Below are positions 26,346 through 35,291 of a stretch of 64,000 bases of DNA, one piece after another. Position 1 is the stretch's first letter. Every line of letters starts with the position of its first letter. Source of the stretch: Phenylobacterium sp. (GTDB lineage Bacteria > Pseudomonadota > Alphaproteobacteria > Caulobacterales > Caulobacteraceae); the NCBI RefSeq assembly GCF_030651755.1, contig NZ_JAUSBZ010000121.1, forward strand, positions 1 to 64,000. The letters are read 5' to 3'. The notes below the pieces were generated by a model. The model was not told the origin of the DNA, ran no database searches, and worked only from the letters and a program-made list of their open reading frames with translations. The translations under genes and the position numbers were made by a program.

Positions 26346-29045
26346 ATGTCATCCAATCACCTGCGCCACCCGGCGCGTCTCGCCGGCGCGCGTACACGCC
26401 GCGCTCTGCTGGCCGTCTCGGCCTCCCTGCCCATCCTGGCGGCCGCAGCCGCCCCAGCCCTGGCCGACGACGCCGAGGTCTCCGAGTTGGTGGTCACCGC
26501 CACCCCGATCCGTGACTCCATCGAGGCCTCGCTGGAGATCCAGAGGGCGTCGGACAACATCGTCAACGTCATCGCCTCCGACACGATCGGCCGCTTTCCC
26601 GACGCCACCGCGGCCGGCGCGCTCGCCCGCCTCCCCGGCGTCGGCGTTCAGCGCGACCAGGGCCAGGAGCGCTACATCCAGATCCGCGGGGCGCCCACCC
26701 GTTGGACCACCATGGCGCTGGACGGCGTCAACCTGATCGGCGCCGAAGACCGCATTTTCCGGTTCGACTCCGTGCCGGCCGCTCAGATCAGCCAGGTGGT
26801 GCTGAACAAGACCCTGCTACCGAACATGCCCGCCGAAGCCCTGGCTGGCCGGGTGAACATCGAGACCTTCTCGCCCCTGACCCTGCCGGGCTTCCATGGG
26901 TCGTTCGATGTGGGCGGCGGGTTCGTCGATATGGGCGATGGGCCGGTGAAGCAGTATTCCGGCCGCCTGTCCTGGTCCAACGGGACCTGGGGCGCCAGCC
27001 TGATCGGCTCCCACTACTCCTTCGAGCAGCACACCGACAATGACGAGCCGCGCTTCGACGACATCGGGCTCTCCTCGCTGCGATTCACCAAGTATGTGAT
27101 CGAGCGGGTGACCGAGTCCTATTCCGCGAAATTGGAATACTCGCCCAGCGACGACCACTATATTTCACTCTCTCACCTGTCGACCGAGTTCGCCGACTAC
27201 GAAGAGCGGAACTGGTACGTCTTCAGCTACGCCAACGCCTTCTCTGGCACGCGGAACTTTGAGACCGCGGATCTGGTCGGCGTCCCCATGACCGCCTCCT
27301 TCGCCTACGGGATCTACACCAATGGCGTGGTCTTCAACGTGCTGCACGGCGACCACCGCGTGGGCGCCTGGGATCTGAACTGGGACCTCGCCTACGCCAC
27401 CACGGAGTTCAACAACTTCTACCCGAGCGTCGGCCAGACGACCTCAACGGCCACGTCGCGGCCTTCGATCGCCAACACCGTCTTCCTCCCGTCCATGAAT
27501 GTGACCGTCAACGCGGTCTCCGGCGGCTTCCCCTACCACACGCTCTACGACACGGTTCTGGTCAATGGACAGCCGACCCGGGGCCAACAGCGCACCTCCA
27601 TCAACCAGATGTCGCTGCCCGAATCCTTCGCCACCGAATCCACCAGCCGGCTTGAGACCGAGGCCTACACGGTGAAGTTCGACGCCAGCCGCGACTGGAA
27701 CAGCTTCGGCGCCCTGGCCACTTTCAGCGCCGGCTTCCAGTTCGACGACCGGACGCAGGAAAACGACATCACCAACCTGGTCCGCCCGGACGGCAGCGTA
27801 GCCACAGGAAACCGCACCGGCTTCCCCCTGGAGACCAACGCCGCCCTGCTCGGTCTGCCCTGGGACATGAAGACCCTCTTTGGGACGACCCCCTGGGACC
27901 AGGACATGGATCGCGGCTTCACCGCCGTCCACATCGACACCCGCCGCATGCGCGATGGGGTGCTGGCCCTGATGGACGCCGCGCGCGTCGCCAACGCCGC
28001 TGGAACCGGCAATTTCGCCGTCTATGATATCGACCGGAAGCTCAGCAACACCGTCGACGAGAAGATCGCCTCCGCCTACGCCATGAACCGCTGGAAGTGG
28101 GATCGTCACACCCTCACCGGCGGCGTCCGGGTAGAGCGCACGGAGACCGCGTCTGATGGTCTGGCCAATGTGGGCGGAACCCTGGTCCCCCTCAACTTCT
28201 CGTCGGAAGTCACCCACGTCTTTCCGAGCCTGCACTACGGCTTCGACTATTCGGACAATCTGAAACTCCGCGCCGCCTTCATCACCGGCGCCGCCCGCCC
28301 CAGCATGAACTGGCAGCGCGCGACGGTGACGGTGAACGACACCAGCGAAACCCTTTCTGGCGGCAACCCCTTCCTCGTGCCGGAAAGGGCCTACGGGGTA
28401 GATCTCTCGGCCGAGTGGTACTTCGCCCCCGCCGCCCTGATGGCGGTCAGCTTCTTTCATCGCGAAGTGGAAGACGTCCTGTTCAGCGCCTCGCGGATCG
28501 TTGGGGACGCCAGCTACAACTTCAACGGCGTGGACCGGAGCGGCTACACCCTGTCCTCGTTCCAGAACGGTCGAAATGGCCATCTGACGGGCCTGGAGTT
28601 CGTCTACACCCAGCCCTGGACCTTCCTGCCGGGCCTGCTGTCGGGCTTGGGCTTCCAGGGCAGCGTGTCGTTCACCAAGGGCGAGTTCGAAACCCCCGAT
28701 GGCGAGACGGTGGAGTTCCCGGGCACCTCTGACCGGATCACCAGCGCGACCCTCTTCTATGAAAAACACGGCATTTCCAGCCGCCTGACCTGGCAGCATC
28801 GGACCGACTGGCTGGACGAGGTCTTCCCGTCCGGATCGTCGGCCAATTCCAACCTCTACTGGGATGAAAGCCAGCGATTGGACCTGTCGGTTCGCTATCA
28901 GGTCAACGACACCTTCTCGGTCTTCCTGGACGCCAACAACCTGACCAATGAGCAGGGCGTGCGCTACCAGGGCCGTGAAGACCGTCCCTATGAGGTCGAA
29001 GGCTTTGGCCGGAAGTATCTCCTGGGCGTCCGCGCCTCCTTCTAA
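26346..29045 (+). CDS. TonB-dependent outer membrane receptor
   Basis: The 899-residue protein has a long signal peptide (RALLAVSASLPILAAAAAPALADD), a plug domain (VVTATPIRDS as TonB-box-like region, then LARLPGVGVQRDQGQERYIQIRG), and a large beta-barrel ending GVRASF. Sequence style resembles the TonB-dependent receptors that are expanded in Caulobacter and Xanthomonas. Substrate is not identifiable. It lies upstream of, and is convergent with, the phnM/phnF genes, so a link to phosphonate uptake is possible but only positional. Confidence 0.93.
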   Translation: MSSNHLRHPARLAGARTRRALLAVSASLPILAAAAAPALADDAEVSELVVTATPIRDSIEASLEIQRASDNIVNVIASDTIGRFPDATAAGALARLPGVGVQRDQGQERYIQIRGAPTRWTTMALDGVNLIGAEDRIFRFDSVPAAQISQVVLNKTLLPNMPAEALAGRVNIETFSPLTLPGFHGSFDVGGGFVDMGDGPVKQYSGRLSWSNGTWGASLIGSHYSFEQHTDNDEPRFDDIGLSSLRFTKYVIERVTESYSAKLEYSPSDDHYISLSHLSTEFADYEERNWYVFSYANAFSGTRNFETADLVGVPMTASFAYGIYTNGVVFNVLHGDHRVGAWDLNWDLAYATTEFNNFYPSVGQTTSTATSRPSIANTVFLPSMNVTVNAVSGGFPYHTLYDTVLVNGQPTRGQQRTSINQMSLPESFATESTSRLETEAYTVKFDASRDWNSFGALATFSAGFQFDDRTQENDITNLVRPDGSVATGNRTGFPLETNAALLGLPWDMKTLFGTTPWDQDMDRGFTAVHIDTRRMRDGVLALMDAARVANAAGTGNFAVYDIDRKLSNTVDEKIASAYAMNRWKWDRHTLTGGVRVERTETASDGLANVGGTLVPLNFSSEVTHVFPSLHYGFDYSDNLKLRAAFITGAARPSMNWQRATVTVNDTSETLSGGNPFLVPERAYGVDLSAEWYFAPAALMAVSFFHREVEDVLFSASRIVGDASYNFNGVDRSGYTLSSFQNGRNGHLTGLEFVYTQPWTFLPGLLSGLGFQGSVSFTKGEFETPDGETVEFPGTSDRITSATLFYEKHGISSRLTWQHRTDWLDEVFPSGSSANSNLYWDESQRLDLSVRYQVNDTFSVFLDANNLTNEQGVRYQGREDRPYEVEGFGRKYLLGVRASF

Positions 29046-29333
29046 ACACCTTGTCCTAGACTGGCCATGCGCAGGCGCGGCCAGTCCCAGGCGGAAGCAC
29101 AGGCGTCTCGGCCATGCCGGGGCGCCCTTTCTTTGACGGCGCTATCGGTCCAGATCGGGCCAGGTCAGCCAGCATGAGGGCGTGACCGGAGGGAACCCAG
29201 GGCCAGATGATTGAGCCCGGCGGCGATGGCGTTCAGGTCACCGCCCGACAGCAGTCCGGAGCCTGGCCAGCGATCCGCCGCCCACACTCGCCCTCGAGTT
29301 TCCAGGTGTCGAGGGCGTCGATCCGCATGGGCC
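29046..29333. other. Convergent intergenic region, TonB receptor / phnM
   Basis: About 290 bases lie between the receptor stop and the phnM stop. A stem ACTGGCC / GGCCAGT is visible at 29060-29085 but has no T run after it. No gene in either frame is convincing; the longer ORFs here are phnM shadows. Confidence 0.4.
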
Positions 29334-30467
29334 TCAGGCCGCCCGGGCGCCGTTGGTCCAGACGCCTCGGACCAGAGGCAGACCGCCGGCGAGCCGCACT
29401 CTCAGCAAATCGGCCCGCTGGCCGGGGGCGATTTCGCCACGGTCAGACAGGCCGACCGCCCGGGCGGGGGCGGCGGTGACCAGGGCTGCGGCCCGCGAGA
29501 GGCTCCAGCCAAAAGGCTCGCGGGTCATGGCGAAGGCGCACTCCACCAGACTGCGCGGCACATAGTCCGAGGCGAAGGCGTCCAGCAGGTCAGCCTCGGC
29601 CAACTCAGCGGCCGGGACGTTGCCGGAATAGGAACCGCCGCGGATCAGGTTGGGGCCGCCCATGACCACCACCATGCCCCGCGCCCGCGCCCGATGGGCG
29701 GCCTCGGCCGTGACCGGGAACTCAGCCACGGTCGCGCCAAGCGCCGCGGCCTCATCAATGTGCTCGAGGCTCTCATCATCGTGGCTGGCCAGGGGGATCT
29801 GACGGTCCCGCGCCATCTGCGCCACATGCCGACGGTTGTCATTGGCGTTGCGGGCCTGGCGGTCCCGCACCTGGGCCAGCCGGTCGAGGGCGGCCGCCTC
29901 GCTCATGCCGCCCGCCTGCCAGTTGGCCAGGTGCTTTTCGAGGTTGCGATACTGCCGCTGGCCCGGGGTGTGATCCATCAGCGAGAACAGCGAGGTCATC
30001 GGATGATCGGCCATCACCTCCAGGCGGCTACGCAGATCATCGGCGGTGGTCTCGCAGCGCCAGTGGATCCTGTGATCGGCCCGCAGCATGCCCTGGCCTT
30101 CCGCCGCATGCAGGCCATCGACCAGGCGTTTCAGATTGTCGGTGTTGCGCGCCGCCGATGGATTGAAGGAGCCCAGGGTCAGGGAGTTGAGCACCGTGGT
30201 CACCCCCACCGAGAGGCCACAGCCGTCATGGGTCACCGCCGCCGAGACCGGGTTCCAGTCGATATTGGGCCGGGGGAAATAGTGCTTTTCCAGGCTGTCG
30301 GTGTGCAGGTCGACGACCCCGGGCATCAGGACATCGCCCTCAAAGTCCTCCCCGACCTCGCCGCCCCCCCGGTCCACCTGGACGATGACGCCGTCGCGCA
30401 CCAGAACCGATCCGATGAAGTCATCTTCGCCCGTGACCACACGGGCGTTTCGAAACGCCAGTTCCAC
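29334..30467 (-). CDS. phnM: Alpha-D-ribose 1-methylphosphonate 5-triphosphate diphosphatase (first copy)
   Basis: PhnM is an amidohydrolase that removes pyrophosphate from the ribose 1-phosphonate 5-triphosphate made by PhnGHI(L). The track starts at a TTG (30494), but GTG 30467 has AGGAG at ideal distance (30474-30478), so the start is placed there for 377 residues. Metal-binding motifs are visible: VDLHTDSLEKHYFPRP near the N-terminus, SLMDHTPGQRQ, SHDDESLEH, and ASDYVP near the end. It follows phnF in the same operon. A second, clearly diverged phnM sits at 35999 in the main C-P lyase operon, so one copy may be specialised. Confidence 0.92.
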   Translation of the reverse strand: MELAFRNARVVTGEDDFIGSVLVRDGVIVQVDRGGGEVGEDFEGDVLMPGVVDLHTDSLEKHYFPRPNIDWNPVSAAVTHDGCGLSVGVTTVLNSLTLGSFNPSAARNTDNLKRLVDGLHAAEGQGMLRADHRIHWRCETTADDLRSRLEVMADHPMTSLFSLMDHTPGQRQYRNLEKHLANWQAGGMSEAAALDRLAQVRDRQARNANDNRRHVAQMARDRQIPLASHDDESLEHIDEAAALGATVAEFPVTAEAAHRARARGMVVVMGGPNLIRGGSYSGNVPAAELAEADLLDAFASDYVPRSLVECAFAMTREPFGWSLSRAAALVTAAPARAVGLSDRGEIAPGQRADLLRVRLAGGLPLVRGVWTNGARAA

Positions 30468-30473
30468 ACTCTT

Positions 30474-30478
30474 CTCCT
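30474..30478 (-). promoter_or_regulatory. Ribosome binding site that decides the phnM start
   Basis: AGGAG on the minus strand lies 6 bases before GTG 30467. No comparable site precedes the TTG at 30494 used in the ORF track, so this places the first phnM start 9 codons further in. Confidence 0.65.
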
Positions 30479-30494
30479 GGAAAACTTGAGACAA

Positions 30495-31214
30495 TCAGTC
30501 CCGCTCTGGGTCCTGGAAGATGATTTCGATCTCCGCGGTGGAGCGGGATTCCCCGAACTCCAGCGGGCGGCCCAGACCATCGACATTGAGGTATTTGCGG
30601 ATCAGCAGCGGGACGTGCCGAGGGACGTGCAGTTGCTCGGCCTCCTGCGGGGTGGGCAGGCGCGCTGATATGGAGGTTTTTCGCCGCGTATAGTCGGGCA
30701 CGCCGCTGTCGCGCAGGGTCTGGGTGATGGTGCCGCGGACCTTGTACATCTCGATGAAGGTCGGGAAGCGTTCGAAGCTGAAGTGGTGAAGGCCAAGCGC
30801 CGTCGGCTCGCCATCGACGAAACGTCGCCGCTCCATGAAGATCACCGGCGCGCCGATCTTCAGGCCCAGGGCCTCGGCCACCGGACTGGTCGCCGGACGA
30901 ACCTCCAGCTTGATGATCTGGGTGGTCGGCTCCGCGCCGCTTCTCAGGACCGCCTCGGTGAAGCGGGGCCGCTTCTGGAGCCGCGCCGGACGCGAGGGCC
31001 GGCGCACGAAGCTGCCCCGTCCCTGGGTCGACTCCACGATCCCCTTTTCCTGCAGGTCAGACAGGGCGCGGCGCACCGTGTGGCGGTTGACCATGAACTG
31101 GCGCGAAAGCTCGTGTTCGGTCGGTAACTTATCGCCGGGCGTCAGCTCACGCGACCGGATCTGCTGTTCCAGGGACTGGGCGATCTCGCGCCACAACGGC
31201 ATTCCACCTGACAT
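30495..31214 (-). CDS. phnF: PhnF, GntR/UTRA-family phosphonate-operon regulator
   Basis: The 239-residue regulator has an N-terminal GntR winged helix-turn-helix (MPLWREIAQSLEQQIRSREL, VNRHTVRRALSDLQEKGIVE) and a C-terminal UTRA effector-binding domain (AEALGLKIGAPVIFMERRRF, PFEFGESR-like PLEFGESRSTAEIE). It is the HutC/PhnF type. It diverges from phnG with about 155 AT-rich bases between starts, holding inverted repeats that are likely its operators. ATG 31214 follows GAGGTGG. PhnF family members repress phosphonate or phosphate transport genes; the effector here is unknown. Confidence 0.93.
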   Translation of the reverse strand: MSGGMPLWREIAQSLEQQIRSRELTPGDKLPTEHELSRQFMVNRHTVRRALSDLQEKGIVESTQGRGSFVRRPSRPARLQKRPRFTEAVLRSGAEPTTQIIKLEVRPATSPVAEALGLKIGAPVIFMERRRFVDGEPTALGLHHFSFERFPTFIEMYKVRGTITQTLRDSGVPDYTRRKTSISARLPTPQEAEQLHVPRHVPLLIRKYLNVDGLGRPLEFGESRSTAEIEIIFQDPERD

Positions 31215-31257
31215 TCCACCACCTCGTGATCAGTCTACGTCGGATGTCCTAGACAAG

Positions 31258-31273
31258 TTTTACTACTGTAAAA
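31258..31273. promoter_or_regulatory. Inverted repeat in phnF-phnG gap, candidate PhnF operator
   Basis: TTTTAC-N4-GTAAAA is a perfect palindrome in the divergent gap between phnF and phnG. A second element pair, GACAAGT (31252-31258) and its reverse complement ACTTGTC (31352-31358), brackets the same gap; the latter lies just before the phnG ribosome site. Either or both could be PhnF sites. The assignment rests on position and symmetry, not on a known consensus match. Confidence 0.5.
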
Positions 31274-31368
31274 TAAGTTTCATACTTGGCTTGTTGTCGT
31301 CAATTGGGCTTTCGAATACCCAATGCATAGGACGAATACAACATTTTACTTACTTGTCGAGGTGAGGG

Positions 31369-31842
31369 ATGCAGGTTGACCCGGTCAACGAGACGGCGAG
31401 CGAAGAGCGCCGCCAGTGGTTGTCCATCCTGGCCAAGGCGCAGCCCGACGAGGTCAGCGCAGCCTGGGACACCCTTGCCCAGCCGCCGGCCTATTCGGCG
31501 CTCCGCGCGCCGGAGACCGGCCTGGTTCTGGTGCGGGGCCGCATGGGCGGCGCCGGCGACGCCTTCAACATGGGCGAGATGACTGTCACCCGCGCCGCGG
31601 TGCGGCTGGAGAGCGGCGAGACCGGCATCGGCTACGTCGCCGGCCGCGACCGTCGCCACGCTGAACTGGCCGCGGCCGTTGACGCCATGATGCAGGCTCC
31701 GGCCCTTCGCCCGGTGGTCGAGGGCGCCGTGGTCGCCAAGCTGGCCCGCGCCCAGGCCGAGCGCCGCGACACCACCGCCCGCAAGGCGGCGGCCACCAAG
31801 GTCGACTTTTTCACCATGGTTCGCACCCGAGGCCCCCAATGA
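31369..31842 (+). CDS. phnG: C-P lyase subunit PhnG
   Basis: PhnG is a subunit of the PhnGHIJ core complex that, with PhnI, transfers phosphonate to the ribose of ATP. The 157-residue product reads EERRQWLSILAKAQPDEVSAAW at the start and MVRTRGPQ at the end, typical of the family and of its usual size. ATG 31369 follows GAGGTGAGG. It is the first gene of a seven-step operon phnGHIJKLM plus a 2H phosphoesterase gene, with overlaps of 1-4 bases throughout. Confidence 0.94.
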   Translation: MQVDPVNETASEERRQWLSILAKAQPDEVSAAWDTLAQPPAYSALRAPETGLVLVRGRMGGAGDAFNMGEMTVTRAAVRLESGETGIGYVAGRDRRHAELAAAVDAMMQAPALRPVVEGAVVAKLARAQAERRDTTARKAAATKVDFFTMVRTRGPQ

Positions 31843-32456
31843 GCGTCGCCACCCTCGATCTCAGCCGCATCGCCCCGGCCTTCGCCGATCCGGTTCGTGA
31901 GAGCCAGGCGGTGTTCCGCGAAGTCATGGAATGCATGGCCCGGCCCGGCCGCATCACCCGCTTCGACCGCGCCCCCGACGCCCCGAACGGTCTCAGCAAG
32001 GCCGCGGGCGCCGTGGCCCTGACCCTGTTCGACTTCGAGACCCTGGTCTGGCTCGATCCGGCGCTGGCCGACTCAGAGGCCGAGGCCTGGCTCCGCTTCC
32101 ACTGCGGCTGCCCGCTCACGACGAAGGCTCAGGAGGCGGCTTTCGCCATCGTCACCGACGCGGCCAAGGCCCCGAACCTGGCCGCCTTCAGTCAGGGCGA
32201 CGCCAAGTACCCCGACCGCTCCACCACGGTGATCCTGCAGGTTGCGTCCCTCGAGGGCGGCCCCACGGTGACCCTCAGCGGTCCGGGCATCCAGACCACC
32301 ACCGACATCGCGCCCCAGGGCCTGCCCCAGGACTTCTGGACGCAGATCGAGACCAACCAGGCGCAGTTCCAGTTCGGCGTGGACGTTCTGCTGGTCGCTG
32401 GCGACCAGCTGCTCGCCCTGCCGCGCACCACCACCGCTCAGATCAAGGGAGGCTGA
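31839..32456 (+). CDS. phnH: C-P lyase subunit PhnH
   Basis: PhnH (205 residues) is a PLP-fold-like but catalytically silent subunit of the C-P lyase core complex. It carries family sequence LDLSRIAPAFADPVRESQAV, FREVMECMARPGRITRF and VLLVAGDQLLALPRTT. The start overlaps the phnG stop by 4 bases. Its stop lies just before the phnI ATG. Confidence 0.94.
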   Translation: MSVATLDLSRIAPAFADPVRESQAVFREVMECMARPGRITRFDRAPDAPNGLSKAAGAVALTLFDFETLVWLDPALADSEAEAWLRFHCGCPLTTKAQEAAFAIVTDAAKAPNLAAFSQGDAKYPDRSTTVILQVASLEGGPTVTLSGPGIQTTTDIAPQGLPQDFWTQIETNQAQFQFGVDVLLVAGDQLLALPRTTTAQIKGG

Positions 32457-32457
32457 C

Positions 32458-33567
32458 ATGGCCTACGTTTCCGTCAAAGGCGGCGAGAAGGCGATCACCC
32501 ACGCGCACCAGTGGCTGGCCGAAGATCGCCGTGGCGATCCTGGCGTCAGTGAGCTGGAGGTGGCGCAGGTTCGCGAACAGCTGTCGCTGGCCGTCGACCG
32601 GGTGATGAGCGAAGGCTCCTGCTACGACCGCGACCTGGCCGCCCTGGCCATCAAGCAGGCCCGCGGCGACCTGCCCGAGGCCATCTTCCTGCTGCGGGCC
32701 TATCGCACCACCCTGCCCCGCTTCGGCGCCTCCCTGCCCGTGGAGACCGAGGCCATGGCGGTGCGTCGCCGCGTCTCGGCGGCCTTCAAGGACATTCCCG
32801 GCGGCCAGGTGCTTGGCCCCACCTTCGACTACACCCACCGCCTGCTGGACTTCGCCCTGGCGGCTGAAGGCGGCGTGGCGCCTGAGCCCGCGCCCCAGGC
32901 CGAGGAGCCCCAGGCCTATCCCATGCCCAACATCGCCTCGGTGTTCCGCCATGAGGATCTGCTGGAGCACGACGTCCGCGCCGACGAGGGGCCTGAGCCC
33001 TACGACCTGACCCGCGAGCCGATGAAGTTCCCGGCCGACCGCGACCAGCGCCTGCAGGCCCTGGCCCGCGGCGACGAGGGCTTCCTGCTCAGCCTGGCCT
33101 ATTCCTCGCAGCGCGGCTGGGGCTCAACCCACCCCCTCTGCGGCGAGATCCGCATGGGTGAGGTGGCCGTGGAATTCGTGCCTGACGAGCTGGGCTTCGC
33201 CATCGAGATCGGCGAGGTCACCCTGACCGAATGCACCATGCTGTCGGGCTTCGCAGGCTCGGCCGAGCGTCCGCCGCAATATACCCGCGGCTATGGCCTG
33301 ACCTTCGGCCATTGCGAGCGCAAGGCCATGAGCATGGCCATCGTCGACCGCGCCCTGCGTCACCGCGAAGTGGGCGAACAGGCCGACGCCCCGGTCCAGG
33401 ACGAGGAGTTCGTCCTCTACCACTCCGACAATGTGGAAGCCTCGGGCTTCGTGCAGCACCTGAAGCTGCCCCACTACGTCGACTTCCAGGCCGACCTGCA
33501 ACTGATCCGCCGGCTCCGCAAGGAGCACTTCGAGCGCCGCGCCGCCCTGAAGGAAGCCGCAGAATGA
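32458..33567 (+). CDS. phnI: C-P lyase subunit PhnI (nucleosidase/transferase)
   Basis: PhnI (369 residues) is the catalytic subunit that displaces adenine from ATP with phosphonate to give ribose 1-phosphonate 5-triphosphate. It begins MAYVSVKGGEKAITHAHQWL, typical of the family, and has SYSSQRGWGSTHPLCGEIRMGEV-type core sequence (LAYSSQRGWGSTHP). Length is normal. The stop overlaps phnJ by 4 bases (ATGA). Confidence 0.95.
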   Translation: MAYVSVKGGEKAITHAHQWLAEDRRGDPGVSELEVAQVREQLSLAVDRVMSEGSCYDRDLAALAIKQARGDLPEAIFLLRAYRTTLPRFGASLPVETEAMAVRRRVSAAFKDIPGGQVLGPTFDYTHRLLDFALAAEGGVAPEPAPQAEEPQAYPMPNIASVFRHEDLLEHDVRADEGPEPYDLTREPMKFPADRDQRLQALARGDEGFLLSLAYSSQRGWGSTHPLCGEIRMGEVAVEFVPDELGFAIEIGEVTLTECTMLSGFAGSAERPPQYTRGYGLTFGHCERKAMSMAIVDRALRHREVGEQADAPVQDEEFVLYHSDNVEASGFVQHLKLPHYVDFQADLQLIRRLRKEHFERRAALKEAAE

Positions 33568-34493
33568 GTACGCCCGTCCCGGCTCGCGCCAATGCGCCCG
33601 AGCGCTATTACAACTACGCCTATCTCGACGAGCAGACGAAGCGGATGATCCGCCGCTCGATCCTCAAGGCCCTGGCCATCCCCGGATACCAGGTGCCCTT
33701 CGGCTCGCGGGAAATGCCCGTGCCCTATGGATGGGGCACTGGCGGCATCCAGCTGACCGCGGCGATCATCGGCCCCGACGATGTCTACAAGTGCATCGAT
33801 CAGGGCGCCGACGACACCACCAACGCTGTCTCCATCCGCCGCTTCTTCGCCAATGTGGCCGACGTGGCCACCACCGAGGACACTGGGGAGGCGACCATCA
33901 TCCAGACCCGCCACCGGATCCCGGAAAAGCCCCTGAAAGCAGGCCAGGTGCTGATCTATCAGGTGCCGCAGCCCGAGCCCCTGCGCGGCCTGGAGGCCCG
34001 GGAGACAGAGACCCGCGCCATGCACGCCTATGAGGAATACGGCCTGCAGTACGTCTCGCTCTATGAGAACATCTCGGCCTATGGGCGCATCGCCGCCACC
34101 GCCGGCTATCCGGTGATGGTGGAGGAGCGCTACCTGATGTCGCCCTCGCCGATCCCCAAGTTCGACAATCCGAAAATGGCCCAGAACGAGGCGGTCATGC
34201 TGTTCGGCGCCGGCCGGGAGAAGCGCATCTACGCCGTGCCGCCCTTCACCCGCGTCCGCAGCCTGGACTTCGAGGACTACCCCTTCGAGACCCAGACCTG
34301 GGAAGAGACCTGCGCCCTGTGCGGGGCCAAGGATTCCTATCTCGACGAGGTCATCCTCGATGACGCCGGCGACAAGATGTTCGTCTGCTCCGACAGCCAC
34401 CACTGCGCCGAACGCCGCGCGGCCGGCCATGTCGGCCCCATGGCCGGCCACACCCTGGATCAGGACGCCGCCCTGCAGGAGCCCGCCCAATGA
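33564..34493 (+). CDS. phnJ: C-P lyase PhnJ, radical SAM-type C-P bond cleaving subunit
   Basis: PhnJ cleaves the C-P bond with a [4Fe-4S] cluster and S-adenosylmethionine. The ORF track opens at 33231 inside phnI; ATG 33564 overlaps the phnI stop (ATGA) and gives 309 residues, close to the usual size with a modest C-terminal tail. The unusual cluster cysteines are present in ETCALCGAKDS and MFVCSDSHHC, matching the C-x2-C-x21-C-x5-C pattern of the family. It is the heart of the operon. Confidence 0.96.
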   Translation: MSTPVPARANAPERYYNYAYLDEQTKRMIRRSILKALAIPGYQVPFGSREMPVPYGWGTGGIQLTAAIIGPDDVYKCIDQGADDTTNAVSIRRFFANVADVATTEDTGEATIIQTRHRIPEKPLKAGQVLIYQVPQPEPLRGLEARETETRAMHAYEEYGLQYVSLYENISAYGRIAATAGYPVMVEERYLMSPSPIPKFDNPKMAQNEAVMLFGAGREKRIYAVPPFTRVRSLDFEDYPFETQTWEETCALCGAKDSYLDEVILDDAGDKMFVCSDSHHCAERRAAGHVGPMAGHTLDQDAALQEPAQ

Positions 34494-35287
34494 ACGCCAT
34501 CCCTGGCAGAATTGCGCCTGCCCCGCTGCTGAGCGTCGAGGGCCTGACCAAGTGGTACGGCCACGTGCTGGGCTGCCGCGATGTGGCCTTCGACCTGCGT
34601 CCCGGCGAGGTGTTGGGCATCGTCGGTGAGAGCGGATCGGGCAAGACCACCCTGCTCAACTGCATCTCCGGCAAGCTGACGCCCACCTCCGGCGAGGTCC
34701 GCTTCGACACCCGCCGCTTCGGCCTGACCGACATCTACCGCCTGTCCGAACCCGACCGCCGCCGGATGCAGCGGGAGGAATGGGGCTTCGTCCACCAGAA
34801 CCCCCGCGATGGCCTGCGCATGCGGGTCTCCGGCGGGGCCAATGTGGCCGAGCCGCTGATGAACCTGGGCGCCCGCCACTATGGAAAGATGCGTCAGTCC
34901 ACTATCGACTGGCTGGACCGGGTCGAACTCGACACCCGTCGCATCGACGACAAGCCGCGCAACTTCTCCGGCGGCATGCAGCAGCGGATCCAGGTGGCCC
35001 GCAACCTGATCCACGGCCCGCGCCTGGTGTTCATGGATGAGCCCACCGGCGGTCTCGACGTCTCGGTCCAGGCCCGCCTGCTCGACCTGCTGCGTGAACT
35101 GGTCCGCGATCTGGGCCTGGCGGTGATTATCGTCACCCACGACATGGCCGTGGCCCGCCTGATGGCCGACCGCCTGATGGTCATGAAGGGCGGCGAGGTG
35201 GTGGAAACCGGCCTGACCGACCAGGTGCTGGACGATCCCCAGCATCCCTACACCCAGCTCCTCGTCTCCTCCGTCCTGCAGATCTAG
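34490..35287 (+). CDS. phnK: PhnK, ABC-type ATPase of the C-P lyase complex
   Basis: PhnK (265 residues) is an ABC ATPase that binds the PhnGHIJ core rather than a transporter. Walker A is GESGSGKTT, the signature is SGGMQQRIQVARNL and Walker B RLVFMDEPTGGLD, with the switch His in VTHDMAVA. The start overlaps phnJ by 4 bases. Position between phnJ and phnL is the canonical order. Confidence 0.95.
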   Translation: MNAIPGRIAPAPLLSVEGLTKWYGHVLGCRDVAFDLRPGEVLGIVGESGSGKTTLLNCISGKLTPTSGEVRFDTRRFGLTDIYRLSEPDRRRMQREEWGFVHQNPRDGLRMRVSGGANVAEPLMNLGARHYGKMRQSTIDWLDRVELDTRRIDDKPRNFSGGMQQRIQVARNLIHGPRLVFMDEPTGGLDVSVQARLLDLLRELVRDLGLAVIIVTHDMAVARLMADRLMVMKGGEVVETGLTDQVLDDPQHPYTQLLVSSVLQI

Positions 35288-35291
35288 AGCC

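Noticed and set aside
29211-30668. 485-residue plus ORF over phnM
   Set aside because: It is the complement shadow of phnM and part of phnF; the phnM motifs are unambiguous on the minus strand.
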